DNA from: Sphingomonas sp. Root241
GTDB lineage: Bacteria; Pseudomonadota; Alphaproteobacteria; Sphingomonadales; Sphingomonadaceae
Direction of reading: 5' to 3'
Length of the DNA stretch: 64,000 nt
Assembly: GCF_001428865.1 (NCBI RefSeq)
Contig: NZ_LMIV01000001.1
Coordinates: 56,186-120,185, forward strand
The notes below the pieces were generated by a model. The model had not been told where the DNA came from, did not search any database, and saw nothing but the letters and a program-made list of their open reading frames with translations. The position numbers were made by a program, and so were the translations under genes. Below are positions 28,315-36,882 of the stretch, piece by piece; the stretch's first letter is position 1; each line of letters opens with the position of its first letter.

Positions 28315-28504
28315 TCGCTGTGGCGGTACAGCAACAGTTCGTCACGATCGAGCAACAAAACCGCAAATAATGTTGTGCGCCGCAGCGCCATCCGGCAATG
28401 ATCTTGTGTCGCCCGGAAATCGCGCAGGGTCTCGAACCTCATAGACGCGGTGCCAGCGGCAGCAGGTGGGGACCCTTTACGCACCGGATTTGAAAGGGAT
28501 TTCC

Positions 28505-29299
28505 ATGCGCTTTTCCACGTTCAGCCTGAGCGCGCTCGCGCTCGTCTCCGCCATGCCTGCAATGGCGCAGGAAGCCAGCGAGGCCACTGCACCGGCGCCC
28601 AGCGTCACGGTCACCGGCAGCTTCGGGGCCACCACCGACTATCGCTTCCGCGGCCTCAGCCAGTCGCATGAACATGCTGCCGGCCAGGCCACCGTCAACG
28701 TCAATCACGAATCCGGCCTCTATGTCGGCACCTGGGCCTCGACGATCGACGACGATCATTCGCTGCCGGGCTACGGCAATTACGAAGTCGATCTTTATGG
28801 CGGCTACACCAAGACGCTCGACAACGGCTTAGGCTTCGATGTCGGCATGCTCTATTATTTCTACGCCGACGCACCGTCCTATATCGGCGGCGTCAAGAAC
28901 AACACCGACTTCTTCGAGCCCTATGCCTCGGTCAATTATTCGATCGGGCCGGCGAACGTGAAGGTCGGCGCCAACTATGCGTGGAGCCAGGCCGGGCTGG
29001 GCGACGAAGACAGCCTCTATCTCTATTCGAACCTCGCGGTCACCGTGCCGAACACCCCGGTCAAACTGACTGGCCATATCGGCCGCTCGGACGGCGCGCT
29101 CGGGGCGTTCAACCTCGATCCGTCCGACGAGAGCTACATCGACTGGTCGCTCGGCGCCGAAGTTGCCTATCAGGGCTTCACGCTCGGCCTCCAATATGTC
29201 GATACCGACATCACGCAGCAGCGCATCCTCGGCGAGCGCTTCAACAATTCCGTAGGTGGCGACAGCACCGTGCTGGGCTATCTGACCTACGCCTTCTGA
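28505..29299 (+). CDS. TorF family putative porin
   Basis: A signal peptide (MRFSTFSLSALALVSAMPAMAQ) is followed by a beta-barrel with repeated amphipathic strands, GSFGATTDYRFRGLSQSHEH being the family opening, and the end STVLGYLTYAF with a terminal phenylalanine as recognised by the BAM complex. At 264 residues it matches the TorF/TIGR02001 group of small outer-membrane proteins; its solute is unknown. The gene lies alone between 190 bp of upstream DNA and a strong terminator. Confidence 0.85.
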   Translation: MRFSTFSLSALALVSAMPAMAQEASEATAPAPSVTVTGSFGATTDYRFRGLSQSHEHAAGQATVNVNHESGLYVGTWASTIDDDHSLPGYGNYEVDLYGGYTKTLDNGLGFDVGMLYYFYADAPSYIGGVKNNTDFFEPYASVNYSIGPANVKVGANYAWSQAGLGDEDSLYLYSNLAVTVPNTPVKLTGHIGRSDGALGAFNLDPSDESYIDWSLGAEVAYQGFTLGLQYVDTDITQQRILGERFNNSVGGDSTVLGYLTYAF

Positions 29300-29342
29300 T
29301 CCGGCGGAGGGCGCCTCGGCGCCCTCCCTCTGGCGGACACGA

Positions 29343-29378
29343 AAAAGCCGGGCCGCTCCCACGAGCGGCCCGGCTTTT
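29343..29378. terminator. Bidirectional rho-independent terminator
   Basis: A perfect 16 bp stem (29343-29358 with 29363-29378) with a CCAC loop has AAAA at its left and TTTT at its right, so it can end the porin gene (plus) and bamF (minus), which converge here. A second GC-rich inverted repeat lies just before it (29307-29326). Confidence 0.92.
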
Positions 29379-29388
29379 CCATTGATAT

Positions 29389-29832
29389 TTACTGCGGCGT
29401 AGCGGGCTGCGGTGCGGCAGTCTGCGGCGTGCCGGCGCGTGCGGCCTGGCCGTCGCCCTGCGGCGCGGCGATGATGTCGCGCGTCGTGCTGCCCTTGTCG
29501 ACCACATTGGTGGTCGGGCTGCCCGCGCTGCTCCGCGTGCCGATTTCGGCCGAGGTGCGACCGGCGGCATCGAGCGTGGCATTCTCCGAAGCGCTGCGCG
29601 CCTGCGATCCGCCGAACAGGGCGTCGAGCGCCTGTGCCGACGGATTGGTGTCCTGCGGGCGCGGCGCACCCGGCCGCGGCGGCACCAGAGAGAAATCGGG
29701 CGGGATCACCAAAGGCGCGGCGCGCGCGACGGCGAATTCATCGGGACGGTTGCGGTCGATCCCGCTCTTGCCGCAGGCGGAGAGCGAGCCCGCGAGCGCG
29801 ATGCCCGCAGCGACGGTGATCAACTTACGCAT
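29389..29832 (-). CDS. DUF3035 family lipoprotein, BamF-like
   Basis: A signal peptide with lipobox LSAC precedes GKSGIDRNRPDEFAVARAAPLVIPPDFSLVPPRPGAPRP, the DUF3035 signature (RPDEFxVxxxxPLxxPPxxxLxxP). In Caulobacter, members of this family are the BamF subunit of the outer-membrane assembly machine. The rest is a low-complexity tail of serine, alanine and glutamine. The ATG at 29832 is better spaced from GGAG than the one at 29841. It overlaps the lspA end, an appropriate neighbour for a lipoprotein. Confidence 0.78.
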   Translation of the reverse strand: MRKLITVAAGIALAGSLSACGKSGIDRNRPDEFAVARAAPLVIPPDFSLVPPRPGAPRPQDTNPSAQALDALFGGSQARSASENATLDAAGRTSAEIGTRSSAGSPTTNVVDKGSTTRDIIAAPQGDGQAARAGTPQTAAPQPATPQ

Positions 29833-30340
29833 TGACTTCATTCTCCACAGCGGGCGCTTGCCCGGCCTTATCGCGCACGAACAGGGCGCGGATCAACAGG
29901 ATCAGCACGCCGATGGTAATCGCCGCATCGGCCACATTGAAGACCAAAAAAGGGCGCCAGTTCCCGAAATGCAAATCGGCGAAGTCGACGACATAGCCGA
30001 GCCGCGTCCGATCGAGGATATTGCCGAGCGCGCCGCCCAGCACGAGGCCCAGAGCGATCACGTCGGGCCGCTTCTTCTCGCGCAGCATCCACCAGAGCAC
30101 ACCCGCCGCGATTCCCGCGGTCAGCAGCACCAGCAGCCAGCGCATCGCCGCGCCGCTCGCCGGCAACAGCCCCAGCGACACGCCGACATTCTTGACGAAG
30201 CGCAGGTCGAAGATCGGCAGCACGGTCAGCGACGCGTCCTGCACATTGAGCCCCAGCGGACCGGTCACATAATATTTGGCGGCCTGATCGATCAGGAACA
30301 CGCCCGCTGCGACGAGCAGCCCGATATGCCAATTCTTCAT
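29825..30340 (-). CDS. lspA: Signal peptidase II (prolipoprotein)
   Basis: LspA cleaves lipoprotein signal peptides in the inner membrane. The 171-residue protein has four membrane helices. The two catalytic aspartates are in GNILDRTRLGYVVDF and FNVADAAI. The start codon overlaps the ileS stop by one base (TGATG), the classic ileS-lspA pairing, and the end overlaps the BamF-like lipoprotein gene. Confidence 0.95.
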   Translation of the reverse strand: MKNWHIGLLVAAGVFLIDQAAKYYVTGPLGLNVQDASLTVLPIFDLRFVKNVGVSLGLLPASGAAMRWLLVLLTAGIAAGVLWWMLREKKRPDVIALGLVLGGALGNILDRTRLGYVVDFADLHFGNWRPFLVFNVADAAITIGVLILLIRALFVRDKAGQAPAVENEVNA

Positions 30341-33225
30341 CAACCCACCACCTTGGCGCAGCGGTCGCACAGCAAGCCGTCCTCCGCAACCTCGGGAAGA
30401 TGCCGCCAGCACCGACCGCATTTATGGCGCTGGGTGGGCGTCACCGTGACGCTGTCGCCCGGCTCGACCTTCGAGACGATGAAGAGCTCCGTCAGAAGTT
30501 CGCTTGATGCAGGCAGATCCGGAACTGTGACCTCGGCTTCCAAGCTTGAGCGGATGATCTTTTCCCGGCGCTTCGGCTCGATTGCTTCAGTGACGAGACC
30601 ACGCAGGAAAAGAATGCCGGTCCAGTCGGCGGTCGTCGCCGTGCCTTCGGGCAGCACCGGCCAGTCGAGCAGATGCACCGATCCGTCCTCGCTCGGGAAG
30701 CGCGCCTGCCACACTTCCTCGGCCGTGAAGCTCAGGATCGGCGCGGCATAACGGACCAGCGCATGGAACAGCGTGTCGAGCACGGTGCGATACGCCCGCC
30801 GCTTCGGATCCGTGGCTGCATCGCAATAGAGGCAGTCCTTGCGGATATCGAAGAAGAAGGCCGACAGGTCCTCATTGGCGAAATCGGTCAGCGCGCGGCT
30901 GTAGCGGTTGAACTCGAAATCGTTCGCCGCCGCCTTCAACTCGGCATCGAGCTCGGCGAGCTTTGCGAGCACGTAGCGCTCGAGCTCGGGCATCTCGGCG
31001 ACCGAAACCTTCTCGCTCTCGTCGAACCCGTCGAGTGCGCCGAGCAGGTAGCGGAAGGTGTTGCGCAGTTTCCGGTAGGTGTCGCCGGTGCCGGCGAGCA
31101 CTTCCTTGCCGATGCGGACGTCCTCGAAATAATCGGTCTGCGCGACCCAGAGGCGGAGAATGTCCGCGCCGCTCTCGCCGATGATCTTGAGCGGATCGAC
31201 GACATTGCCGAGCGACTTCGACATTTTCCGGCCATTGCCGTCGAGCGCGAAGCCGTGGGTGAGGACGGCGCCATAAGGTGCACGGCCACGGGTGCCGCAG
31301 CTTTCGAGCAGCGACGACTGGAACCAGCCGCGATGCTGGTCCGAGCCTTCGAGATAGAGGTCGGCGCGGGCGTCCGCGCCATAGCGCGCCTCGACCACGA
31401 AGGCATGGGTCGAGCCGCTGTCGAACCACACGTCGAGGATGTCGGTGATCACCTCGTAATCGGCGAGATTGTAGCGTTCGCCGAGCAGGGCCTGGTGATC
31501 GGCCTGGAACCACGCGTCTGCGCCGCCATTGGTGAAGGCCTGCAGGATGCGGGCATTGACTTCCGGATCACTGAGATAATCGCCGGTCGCCCGGTTGACG
31601 TAGAGCGCGATCGGCACGCCCCAGGCGCGCTGGCGGCTGATCACCCAGTCGGGGCGCCCCTCGACCATCGAGCGGATGCGGTTGATCGAGCGCTCGGGGA
31701 CCCAGCGGGTGGTCTCGATCGCGTCGAGGGCGATGCCGCGGAGGGTGGCACCGTTGCCGCCAGCCGTCATCCCGGCGGAAGCCGGGATCTCATGCGACTC
31801 CTGTCCCGCGCCTTCGCCTGAGGCCCCGGCGTTCGCCGGGGTGACGGGCGTGTCCATCGGGATGAACCATTGCGGGGTCGCCCGGAAGATGATCTTGGCC
31901 TTGCTCCGCCAGCTATGCGGATAGCTGTGGGCGAAATCGTCCGAGGCGGCGAGCAAGGCGCCGGCTTCGCGCAGGTCGTTGCAGATCGGGCCGTCGCTGG
32001 CGACGAACTTCTTGTTGATCACCGATCCCTGGCCGCCGAGCCACAGCCAGTCGGCGCGGTACATCCCCGCGCCGTCGACGGCGAACACCGGGTCGATCCC
32101 GTGCGCCTTGCAGAGCAGGAAGTCGTCCTCGCCGTGATCCGGCGCCATATGGACGAGGCCGGTACCGGCGTCGGTGGTGACGAAATCGCCGGGCAGGAAC
32201 GGGCGGGGCTTGGCGAAGAAGCCGCCGAGCGCTCCCATCGGATGAAGCGCGATTGCGCCTTCGAGATCGCGACCCTTGATGATCGGCCCCAGCCAACCAA
32301 GCGTACCCGCGATCTGGGAACCGACAAGCGATGGTTCGAGATCGCCTATCCGGCGGCGTACTGTTTCGAGCAGTTCGAACGCCACGAGCAATGTCTTGCC
32401 TTTGGCCGGGCCCTGGCTCGGCTTGAACGTTACGTATTCGATGTCCGGGCCATAGCTAAGCGCCTGGTTCACCGGGATCGTCCACGGCGTGGTCGTCCAG
32501 ATCACTGCATGCGCGCCGACCAGCTCGGGTGCGTTCGGCGCCTCGACGATCTCGAACGCCACGTCGATCTGCGTCGACACGACGTCCTCATACTCCACCT
32601 CGGCCTCGGCCAAAGCGGTCTTCTCGACCGGGGACCACATCACCGGCTTGGCGCCGCGATAGAGCTGGCCGCTCTCGGCGAATTTGAGCAATTCGCCGGC
32701 GATGATCGCCTCGCTCTGATAGTTCATCGTGAGGTACGGCGTGTCCCAGTCGCCCATTACCCCGAGCCGCTCGAACTGGCCGCGCTGCACGGCCACCCAT
32801 TTCTCGGCATAGGCCCGGCATTCGGCGCGGAAGGCGACGGGGTCGACTTCGTCCTTGTTGAGCTTCTTGGCGCGATAGGCTTCCTCGACCTTCCACTCGA
32901 TCGGCAGGCCGTGGCAGTCCCAGCCGGGGACGTAGGGCGCGTCCTTGCCGAGCAGGGTCTGGCTGCGCACGACGATGTCCTTGAGGATCTTGTTCATCGC
33001 GTGGCCCATGTGAATGTCGCCATTCGCATAGGGTGGGCCGTCGTGGAGCAGGAAGGTCTCGCGGCCGGCGCGGGCCTCGCGGAGCTTCCGGTAGAGCCCG
33101 ATCTTCGCCCAGCGCTCGAGGATCGCCGGTTCCTTGGCGGCAAGGCCGGCCTTCATCGGGAAATCGGTCTTCGGCAGGAAGACGGTGTCGCGCCAGTCGC
33201 GCGTGGAATCGGTTGCGTCGGTCAT
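30340..33225 (-). CDS. ileS: Isoleucyl-tRNA synthetase with in-frame repeat insertion
   Basis: IleRS charges tRNA-Ile. The HIGH motif is in PYANGDIHMGHAMNK, the KMSKS loop in KMSKSLGN, and the C-terminal zinc-binding end shows CGRCWRHLP and CDRCAKVV. The length is 961. A feature out of place is residues 461-487 (VTPANAGAS...EIPASAGMT), encoded by a palindromic repeat also present at 40104-40182 and 63382-63460. It follows IPMD, just before LRGIALDAI, so it lies between the editing domain and the catalytic core. The gene stays in frame. ATG 33225 gives the family N-terminus. Confidence 0.97.
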   Translation of the reverse strand: MTDATDSTRDWRDTVFLPKTDFPMKAGLAAKEPAILERWAKIGLYRKLREARAGRETFLLHDGPPYANGDIHMGHAMNKILKDIVVRSQTLLGKDAPYVPGWDCHGLPIEWKVEEAYRAKKLNKDEVDPVAFRAECRAYAEKWVAVQRGQFERLGVMGDWDTPYLTMNYQSEAIIAGELLKFAESGQLYRGAKPVMWSPVEKTALAEAEVEYEDVVSTQIDVAFEIVEAPNAPELVGAHAVIWTTTPWTIPVNQALSYGPDIEYVTFKPSQGPAKGKTLLVAFELLETVRRRIGDLEPSLVGSQIAGTLGWLGPIIKGRDLEGAIALHPMGALGGFFAKPRPFLPGDFVTTDAGTGLVHMAPDHGEDDFLLCKAHGIDPVFAVDGAGMYRADWLWLGGQGSVINKKFVASDGPICNDLREAGALLAASDDFAHSYPHSWRSKAKIIFRATPQWFIPMDTPVTPANAGASGEGAGQESHEIPASAGMTAGGNGATLRGIALDAIETTRWVPERSINRIRSMVEGRPDWVISRQRAWGVPIALYVNRATGDYLSDPEVNARILQAFTNGGADAWFQADHQALLGERYNLADYEVITDILDVWFDSGSTHAFVVEARYGADARADLYLEGSDQHRGWFQSSLLESCGTRGRAPYGAVLTHGFALDGNGRKMSKSLGNVVDPLKIIGESGADILRLWVAQTDYFEDVRIGKEVLAGTGDTYRKLRNTFRYLLGALDGFDESEKVSVAEMPELERYVLAKLAELDAELKAAANDFEFNRYSRALTDFANEDLSAFFFDIRKDCLYCDAATDPKRRAYRTVLDTLFHALVRYAAPILSFTAEEVWQARFPSEDGSVHLLDWPVLPEGTATTADWTGILFLRGLVTEAIEPKRREKIIRSSLEAEVTVPDLPASSELLTELFIVSKVEPGDSVTVTPTQRHKCGRCWRHLPEVAEDGLLCDRCAKVVG
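31765..31845. repeat. Palindromic repeat (about 80 bp family) inside ileS
   Basis: The ends are GTCATCCCGGC at the left and GCCGGGGTGAC at the right, each arm holding its own short hairpin. It matches copies at 40104-40182 and 63382-63460. It spans 27 codons exactly and is translated as part of ileS. Confidence 0.88.
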
Positions 33226-33299
33226 GGGTCCGCGCCGATTAGAGGATGGGCCCGATAGTTGCAAAGCCGATGTTGCAGGGGCCTTTTTCGTCCCCCTCC

Positions 33300-33326
33300 G
33301 TCACCCCGGCCTTGTGTCCGGGTGAC
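33300..33326. repeat. Short hairpin resembling the ends of the palindromic family
   Basis: GTCACCCCGG pairs with TCCGGGTGAC with one bulged base. It shares the GTCACCC/GGGTGAC tips with the 80 bp repeats and lies 7 bp after the ribF stop on the minus strand, so it could be a remnant or a terminator without T-run. Confidence 0.5.
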
Positions 33327-33333
33327 AGGGAAA

Positions 33334-34257
33334 TCAGGCCAGCACCGCGCGTGCCTTGGCGGCGTCCGCGTCCATCTGGACCTTCAGCGCGTCCATCGAA
33401 TCGAACTTCGCCTCGGGGCGCAGATATTCGATCAGCGAGACTTCGATCACCTGATCGTAGAGATCGCCCTGAAAATCGAAGAAATAGCTTTCGAGCAATT
33501 CCTCCGGTGGCTCGATGCTCGGGCGGATGCCGAGATTGGCGACGCCGTCGAGCATCCGCCCGTCCGCCAGCTGGCCGCGTACCGCATAGATGCCGTAAGC
33601 GGGGCGCAGATAATTGGCGAGATCCATGTTGGCGGTCGGATAGCCGAGCTCGCGGCCGAGCTTGGCGCCGTGCTGCACCGGGCCCTGGATCGCGAAGGGC
33701 CGGGTGAGCAGCTTCGCGGCGCCGCGCGGATCGCCGTCGCGCAGATATTGGCGGATGCGGCTCGACGAGACGGTTTCGCCGTCGAGCGTCACCGGTGCGA
33801 CGACCTCGGCGGAATAGCCGAATTCACTGCCCAGCGCGGCGAGCATCGCCACATCGCCTTCACGGCCCTTGCCGAAAGTGAAGTCATTGCCCGTCACCAC
33901 GCCCCCCGCGCCGATGATCCCGACCAGCTGCCGTTCGGCGAATGCCCAAGCGCTCAGCCCCGCCAATGCGGTGTCGAACCGGAAGACGAGCATCGCATCG
34001 GCCCCCGCCGCGGCGAACAGGCGCTGGCGCTGGTCGAGCGTGGTCAGCCGGAAATGCCCCGATTGGGGCTGGAAATAGCGCTTGGGATGCGGATCGAAGG
34101 TCGCGACGATCGCCGGGCGCCCCTCGGCGCGCGCGCGCGCGATCGCGCGGCCGATCACGGCCTGGTGCCCGAGGTGAAACCCGTCGAAATTGCCCAATGC
34201 GACGATCCCGCCGCGAAGATGCGCCGGCACCGGCGAGCCGTTGTCCAGTCGCTCCAT
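33334..34257 (-). CDS. ribF: Bifunctional riboflavin kinase / FAD synthetase
   Basis: RibF phosphorylates riboflavin to FMN and adenylylates FMN to FAD. The N-terminal nucleotidyltransferase half has VALGNFDGFHLGHQAVIG and ATFDPHPKRYF. The C-terminal kinase half has the PTANM segment (ELGYPTANMDL) and GVANLGIRPSI with a C-terminal LRPEAKFDSMDALKVQM. The length is 307. ATG 34257 is used. It is upstream of ileS, the common ribF-ileS-lspA order. Confidence 0.95.
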   Translation of the reverse strand: MERLDNGSPVPAHLRGGIVALGNFDGFHLGHQAVIGRAIARARAEGRPAIVATFDPHPKRYFQPQSGHFRLTTLDQRQRLFAAAGADAMLVFRFDTALAGLSAWAFAERQLVGIIGAGGVVTGNDFTFGKGREGDVAMLAALGSEFGYSAEVVAPVTLDGETVSSSRIRQYLRDGDPRGAAKLLTRPFAIQGPVQHGAKLGRELGYPTANMDLANYLRPAYGIYAVRGQLADGRMLDGVANLGIRPSIEPPEELLESYFFDFQGDLYDQVIEVSLIEYLRPEAKFDSMDALKVQMDADAAKARAVLA

Positions 34258-34291
34258 CGGGGTGGCTATAAGGAGAGGCAGGGCGCCTGCC

Positions 34292-34425
34292 AATTCCTCC
34301 CTCGCAGGGCGGGTGAGGGGGACCACGAAGTGGTGGAGGGGGTTTGGCCGCAGGCGACACCGCTTGGAGCTAGGCCCCCTCCGTCGCCTTCGGCGCCACC
34401 TCTCCCGCTTCGCGAGGGAGGAATT
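34292..34425. repeat. 134 bp repeat with perfect 14 bp terminal inverted repeats
   Basis: AATTCCTCCCTCGC (34292-34305) is the exact inverse of GCGAGGGAGGAATT (34412-34425). Inside are ACCACGAAGTGGT and CGCCTTCGGCG hairpins. The second copy is at 61408-61539. The right end overlaps one base of the dipeptidase stop codon. No coding capacity is seen. Confidence 0.88.
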
Positions 34426-35591
34426 TATTGGGGAACGATCCCCGCCCGCAACACCCGCAGCACATTGCCGCCCATTACCTTGCGGATATCCTCAGGCGTG
34501 AACCCACGGTCCACCAGCGCCTGTGTCACCGCCGCGAGCTGCGATGTGTCGAACGCGGTGGTCACCGCGCCGTCGAAGTCGGAGCCGAGCCCGACATGAT
34601 CGATCCCCACCAGATCGCGAACATGCGCGATCGCATTGACGATCGCTGCCGGCGCAGTCGAGCAGATCGCCGCGTCCCAATAGCCGATGCCGATCACCCC
34701 GCCGGTCTTCGCCACGCCGCGAATCTCTTCGTCGGTCAGGTTGCGGTTGACCTTGCACGTCGCCTGGACGCCGCCATGGCTGGAGACCACCGGGCGCTTC
34801 GCCATCGCGAGCACTTCGGCCACCGTCTTGTGGCTCGAATGGGCGATGTCGACGATCATGCCGATCCGCTCCATCCGCCGGACGGTCTGGACGCCGAGCG
34901 GGGTGAGCCCGCCTTTCCTGACGCCGTGCATCGATCCGGCGACTTCGTTGTCGAAGAAATGGGCGAGGCCGGCCATGCGGAAGCCCGCGGCGTGGAGCTT
35001 GTCGAGATTGCCGAGCTGGCCCTCCATGTCCTGCAGCCCCTCGATCGAGAGCATGCCGCCGACCACCTTCCTGCCCGCCGCCCGATCGGCGAGCAGCCGG
35101 TCGAGCTCTGCGGGCGTGCGGATCACGCGCAGCTTCCCGTCCGATCCCGCCGCGGCGCGGTCGAGCTTCTCGGCGTGCCACAGCGAGCGCTGGAGCAGAG
35201 AATTCCATGTCCTGGGCGGCTGGAGCTGCGCCACCGTCAGCATCGTGATGTTGTCGGTGTCGGCGCCGTTCGAATCGTAATTCTGCTCCTTGGGCGTCTT
35301 GGTCACCGAGGAGAAGATCTGCAGCGCTACATTGCCCTGGATCAATCGCGGCAGATCGACCTGGCCGCGATTTGCCCGGTCGAGCAGGCTGCGGCGCCAC
35401 AACAGGGTGTCGCCGTGCATGTCGGCGATCTGGAGCGAATCGTGGAGCGCGCGGGTCTGTTCGGTCACCCTGGGGAGCGGCGCGGGCACGACCTTGTTCA
35501 TATCCGATTCGACCATTGCCGGGGCGAAGCCGAAAAAGCCGATCGCGGCCAGCAGGATCACTGCCGCCAATCCCCAGAGGATCTTTTTCAT
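34425..35591 (-). CDS. Membrane dipeptidase (renal dipeptidase family)
   Basis: This is an M19-type zinc dipeptidase. An N-terminal hydrophobic segment (ILWGLAAVILLAAIGFFGF) serves as signal or anchor. Metal ligands are visible in IADMHGDTLL, LSIEGLQDMEG, VDIAHSSHK and VVSSHGGVQ, with GSDFDGA at the end of the barrel. Its ATG overlaps the folA stop (ATGA), so it is the last gene of thyA-QC-folA-dipeptidase. Its stop codon abuts the 134 bp repeat. Confidence 0.9.
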   Translation of the reverse strand: MKKILWGLAAVILLAAIGFFGFAPAMVESDMNKVVPAPLPRVTEQTRALHDSLQIADMHGDTLLWRRSLLDRANRGQVDLPRLIQGNVALQIFSSVTKTPKEQNYDSNGADTDNITMLTVAQLQPPRTWNSLLQRSLWHAEKLDRAAAGSDGKLRVIRTPAELDRLLADRAAGRKVVGGMLSIEGLQDMEGQLGNLDKLHAAGFRMAGLAHFFDNEVAGSMHGVRKGGLTPLGVQTVRRMERIGMIVDIAHSSHKTVAEVLAMAKRPVVSSHGGVQATCKVNRNLTDEEIRGVAKTGGVIGIGYWDAAICSTAPAAIVNAIAHVRDLVGIDHVGLGSDFDGAVTTAFDTSQLAAVTQALVDRGFTPEDIRKVMGGNVLRVLRAGIVPQ

Positions 35592-36070
35592 CGTGTTCGC
35601 TCCAGCGTGACGAAGCTGTAGGCGGGGCGCCCGGCTTCGCTCGCATGATCCTCGCGCGCGGTTTCGCGCCAGCCTTCACCGAAGCCCGGGACGGTGGCGT
35701 CCCCCTCGGCATGGATGTGCACTTCGGTCAGCTCGATGCGATCGGCGCGGTCGAGGAACAATGCGAACACTTCCGCGCCGCCGATCACCGCGACTTCGCC
35801 ATCGCCCGCCAGCGCCAGCGCCTCGTCGGGCGAATGCGCGACTTCGGCGCCCTCGGCATGCCAGCCCGCATCGCGAGTCAGCACGATGTGGCGGCGGCCG
35901 GGAAGGGGGCTGGGGAAGCCCTCGAAGGTCTTCCGCCCCATCACCATCGGCTTGCTCATGGTCTGCGCCTTGAAGCGCCTGAGGTCGGCGGGCAGGTGCC
36001 AGGGCAATTTGCCCTCCTTGCCGATCACGCCATTGTCGGCGCGGGCGAGATGGAAGGTAATGCGCCCCAC
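35588..36070 (-). CDS. folA: Dihydrofolate reductase
   Basis: FolA reduces dihydrofolate with NADPH. The 160-residue protein shows the opening ITFHLARADNGVIGKEGKLPWHLP, DLRRFKAQT, VMGRKTFEGF and EVAVIGGAEVF. The start is uncertain: GTG at 36070, which is used here because it gives the family length, or TTG at 36079, which would overlap the upstream stop (TTGA). Neither has a good Shine-Dalgarno. It follows the cyclotransferase and thyA, its metabolic partner. Confidence 0.92.
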   Translation of the reverse strand: MGRITFHLARADNGVIGKEGKLPWHLPADLRRFKAQTMSKPMVMGRKTFEGFPSPLPGRRHIVLTRDAGWHAEGAEVAHSPDEALALAGDGEVAVIGGAEVFALFLDRADRIELTEVHIHAEGDATVPGFGEGWRETAREDHASEAGRPAYSFVTLERTR

Positions 36071-36075
36071 GTGGC

Positions 36076-36882
36076 TCAAGGCTGGCAGCGCATCAGCGCG
36101 GCGGCCTGGTCCTGCGCCACACCGTTGGCGGGGCCGTCGCTCACGCGGACCTCATAGAGCTGCGGCCACATCTTGCCGGTAACGAAGATGCGTTTCGCCG
36201 CGGCGTCATAAGCGATGCCGTTGGGCACTTCGTCGACGCTGGGCGTGGGCGGGCCGAGCGCGGCGACGTCGACGAAGCTCTTCACCTTGCCGGTCTGGGG
36301 ATCGATCCGCGCGATCAGATCGGTCTGCCAGATGTTCGCCCAGATCTCGCCGTCGATCCATTCGAGCTCGTTGAGTTGGGCGATCGGGCACCCGTTCGCA
36401 GTGACCGCGAGTGTCGATTGCTGTGCCATCGTCTCGGGATCGAGGAAGCGCAATGTCGCGGTGCCGTCGCTCATGATCACCGACTTGCCGTTGTGCGTGA
36501 GGCCCCAGCCTTCGCCCTTATAGGCGAATTCGCCGAGCGGCCTGAAGTCGGCGCGGCTGTAGATGAAGCCCTTCTGGTCCTTCCACGTCAGCTGGTAGAT
36601 CCTGTCCTTCCACCCGACGATCCCCTCCCCGAAATAAGGGGAGGAGAGCGGCGCCTGCGCGGCGACTTCGCCGCTGTCGAGGTTGACCTTGCGGATGCCC
36701 GAGGTGCCTTCCTCGCCGGTACTCTCGAACAGGGTGCCGCCGTCGACGTACAGCCCCTGGGTGAAGGCCTGCGAATCATGGGGGAAGGTCTTCACCACCT
36801 CGACCGTCTGGACCTTGGGCATATCGTCCTGGGCAGCGCAGGCGGTGAGGGCGAACAGCCCGAGCAGGATCATTTTGCGCAT
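36076..36882 (-). CDS. Glutaminyl-peptide cyclotransferase, lipoprotein
   Basis: This is a five-bladed beta-propeller cyclotransferase that turns N-terminal glutamine into pyroglutamate. A lipobox (LTAC) indicates a lipoprotein. Visible segments are FPHDSQAFTQGLYVDGGTLFESTG (active-site glutamate region), GEGWGLTHNGKSVIMSDGT, NELEWIDGEIWANIW, and PNGIAYDAAAKRIFVTGK. At 268 residues it is normal for the bacterial plant-type group. It lies between thyA and folA with 1 bp overlap to thyA. Confidence 0.9.
   Translation of the reverse strand: MRKMILLGLFALTACAAQDDMPKVQTVEVVKTFPHDSQAFTQGLYVDGGTLFESTGEEGTSGIRKVNLDSGEVAAQAPLSSPYFGEGIVGWKDRIYQLTWKDQKGFIYSRADFRPLGEFAYKGEGWGLTHNGKSVIMSDGTATLRFLDPETMAQQSTLAVTANGCPIAQLNELEWIDGEIWANIWQTDLIARIDPQTGKVKSFVDVAALGPPTPSVDEVPNGIAYDAAAKRIFVTGKMWPQLYEVRVSDGPANGVAQDQAAALMRCQP

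Noticed and set aside
36620..36660. GGGGAGG/CCTCCCC inverted repeat as another repeat copy
   Set aside because: It lies in the conserved SSPYFGEG segment of the cyclotransferase and lacks the other parts of the family.
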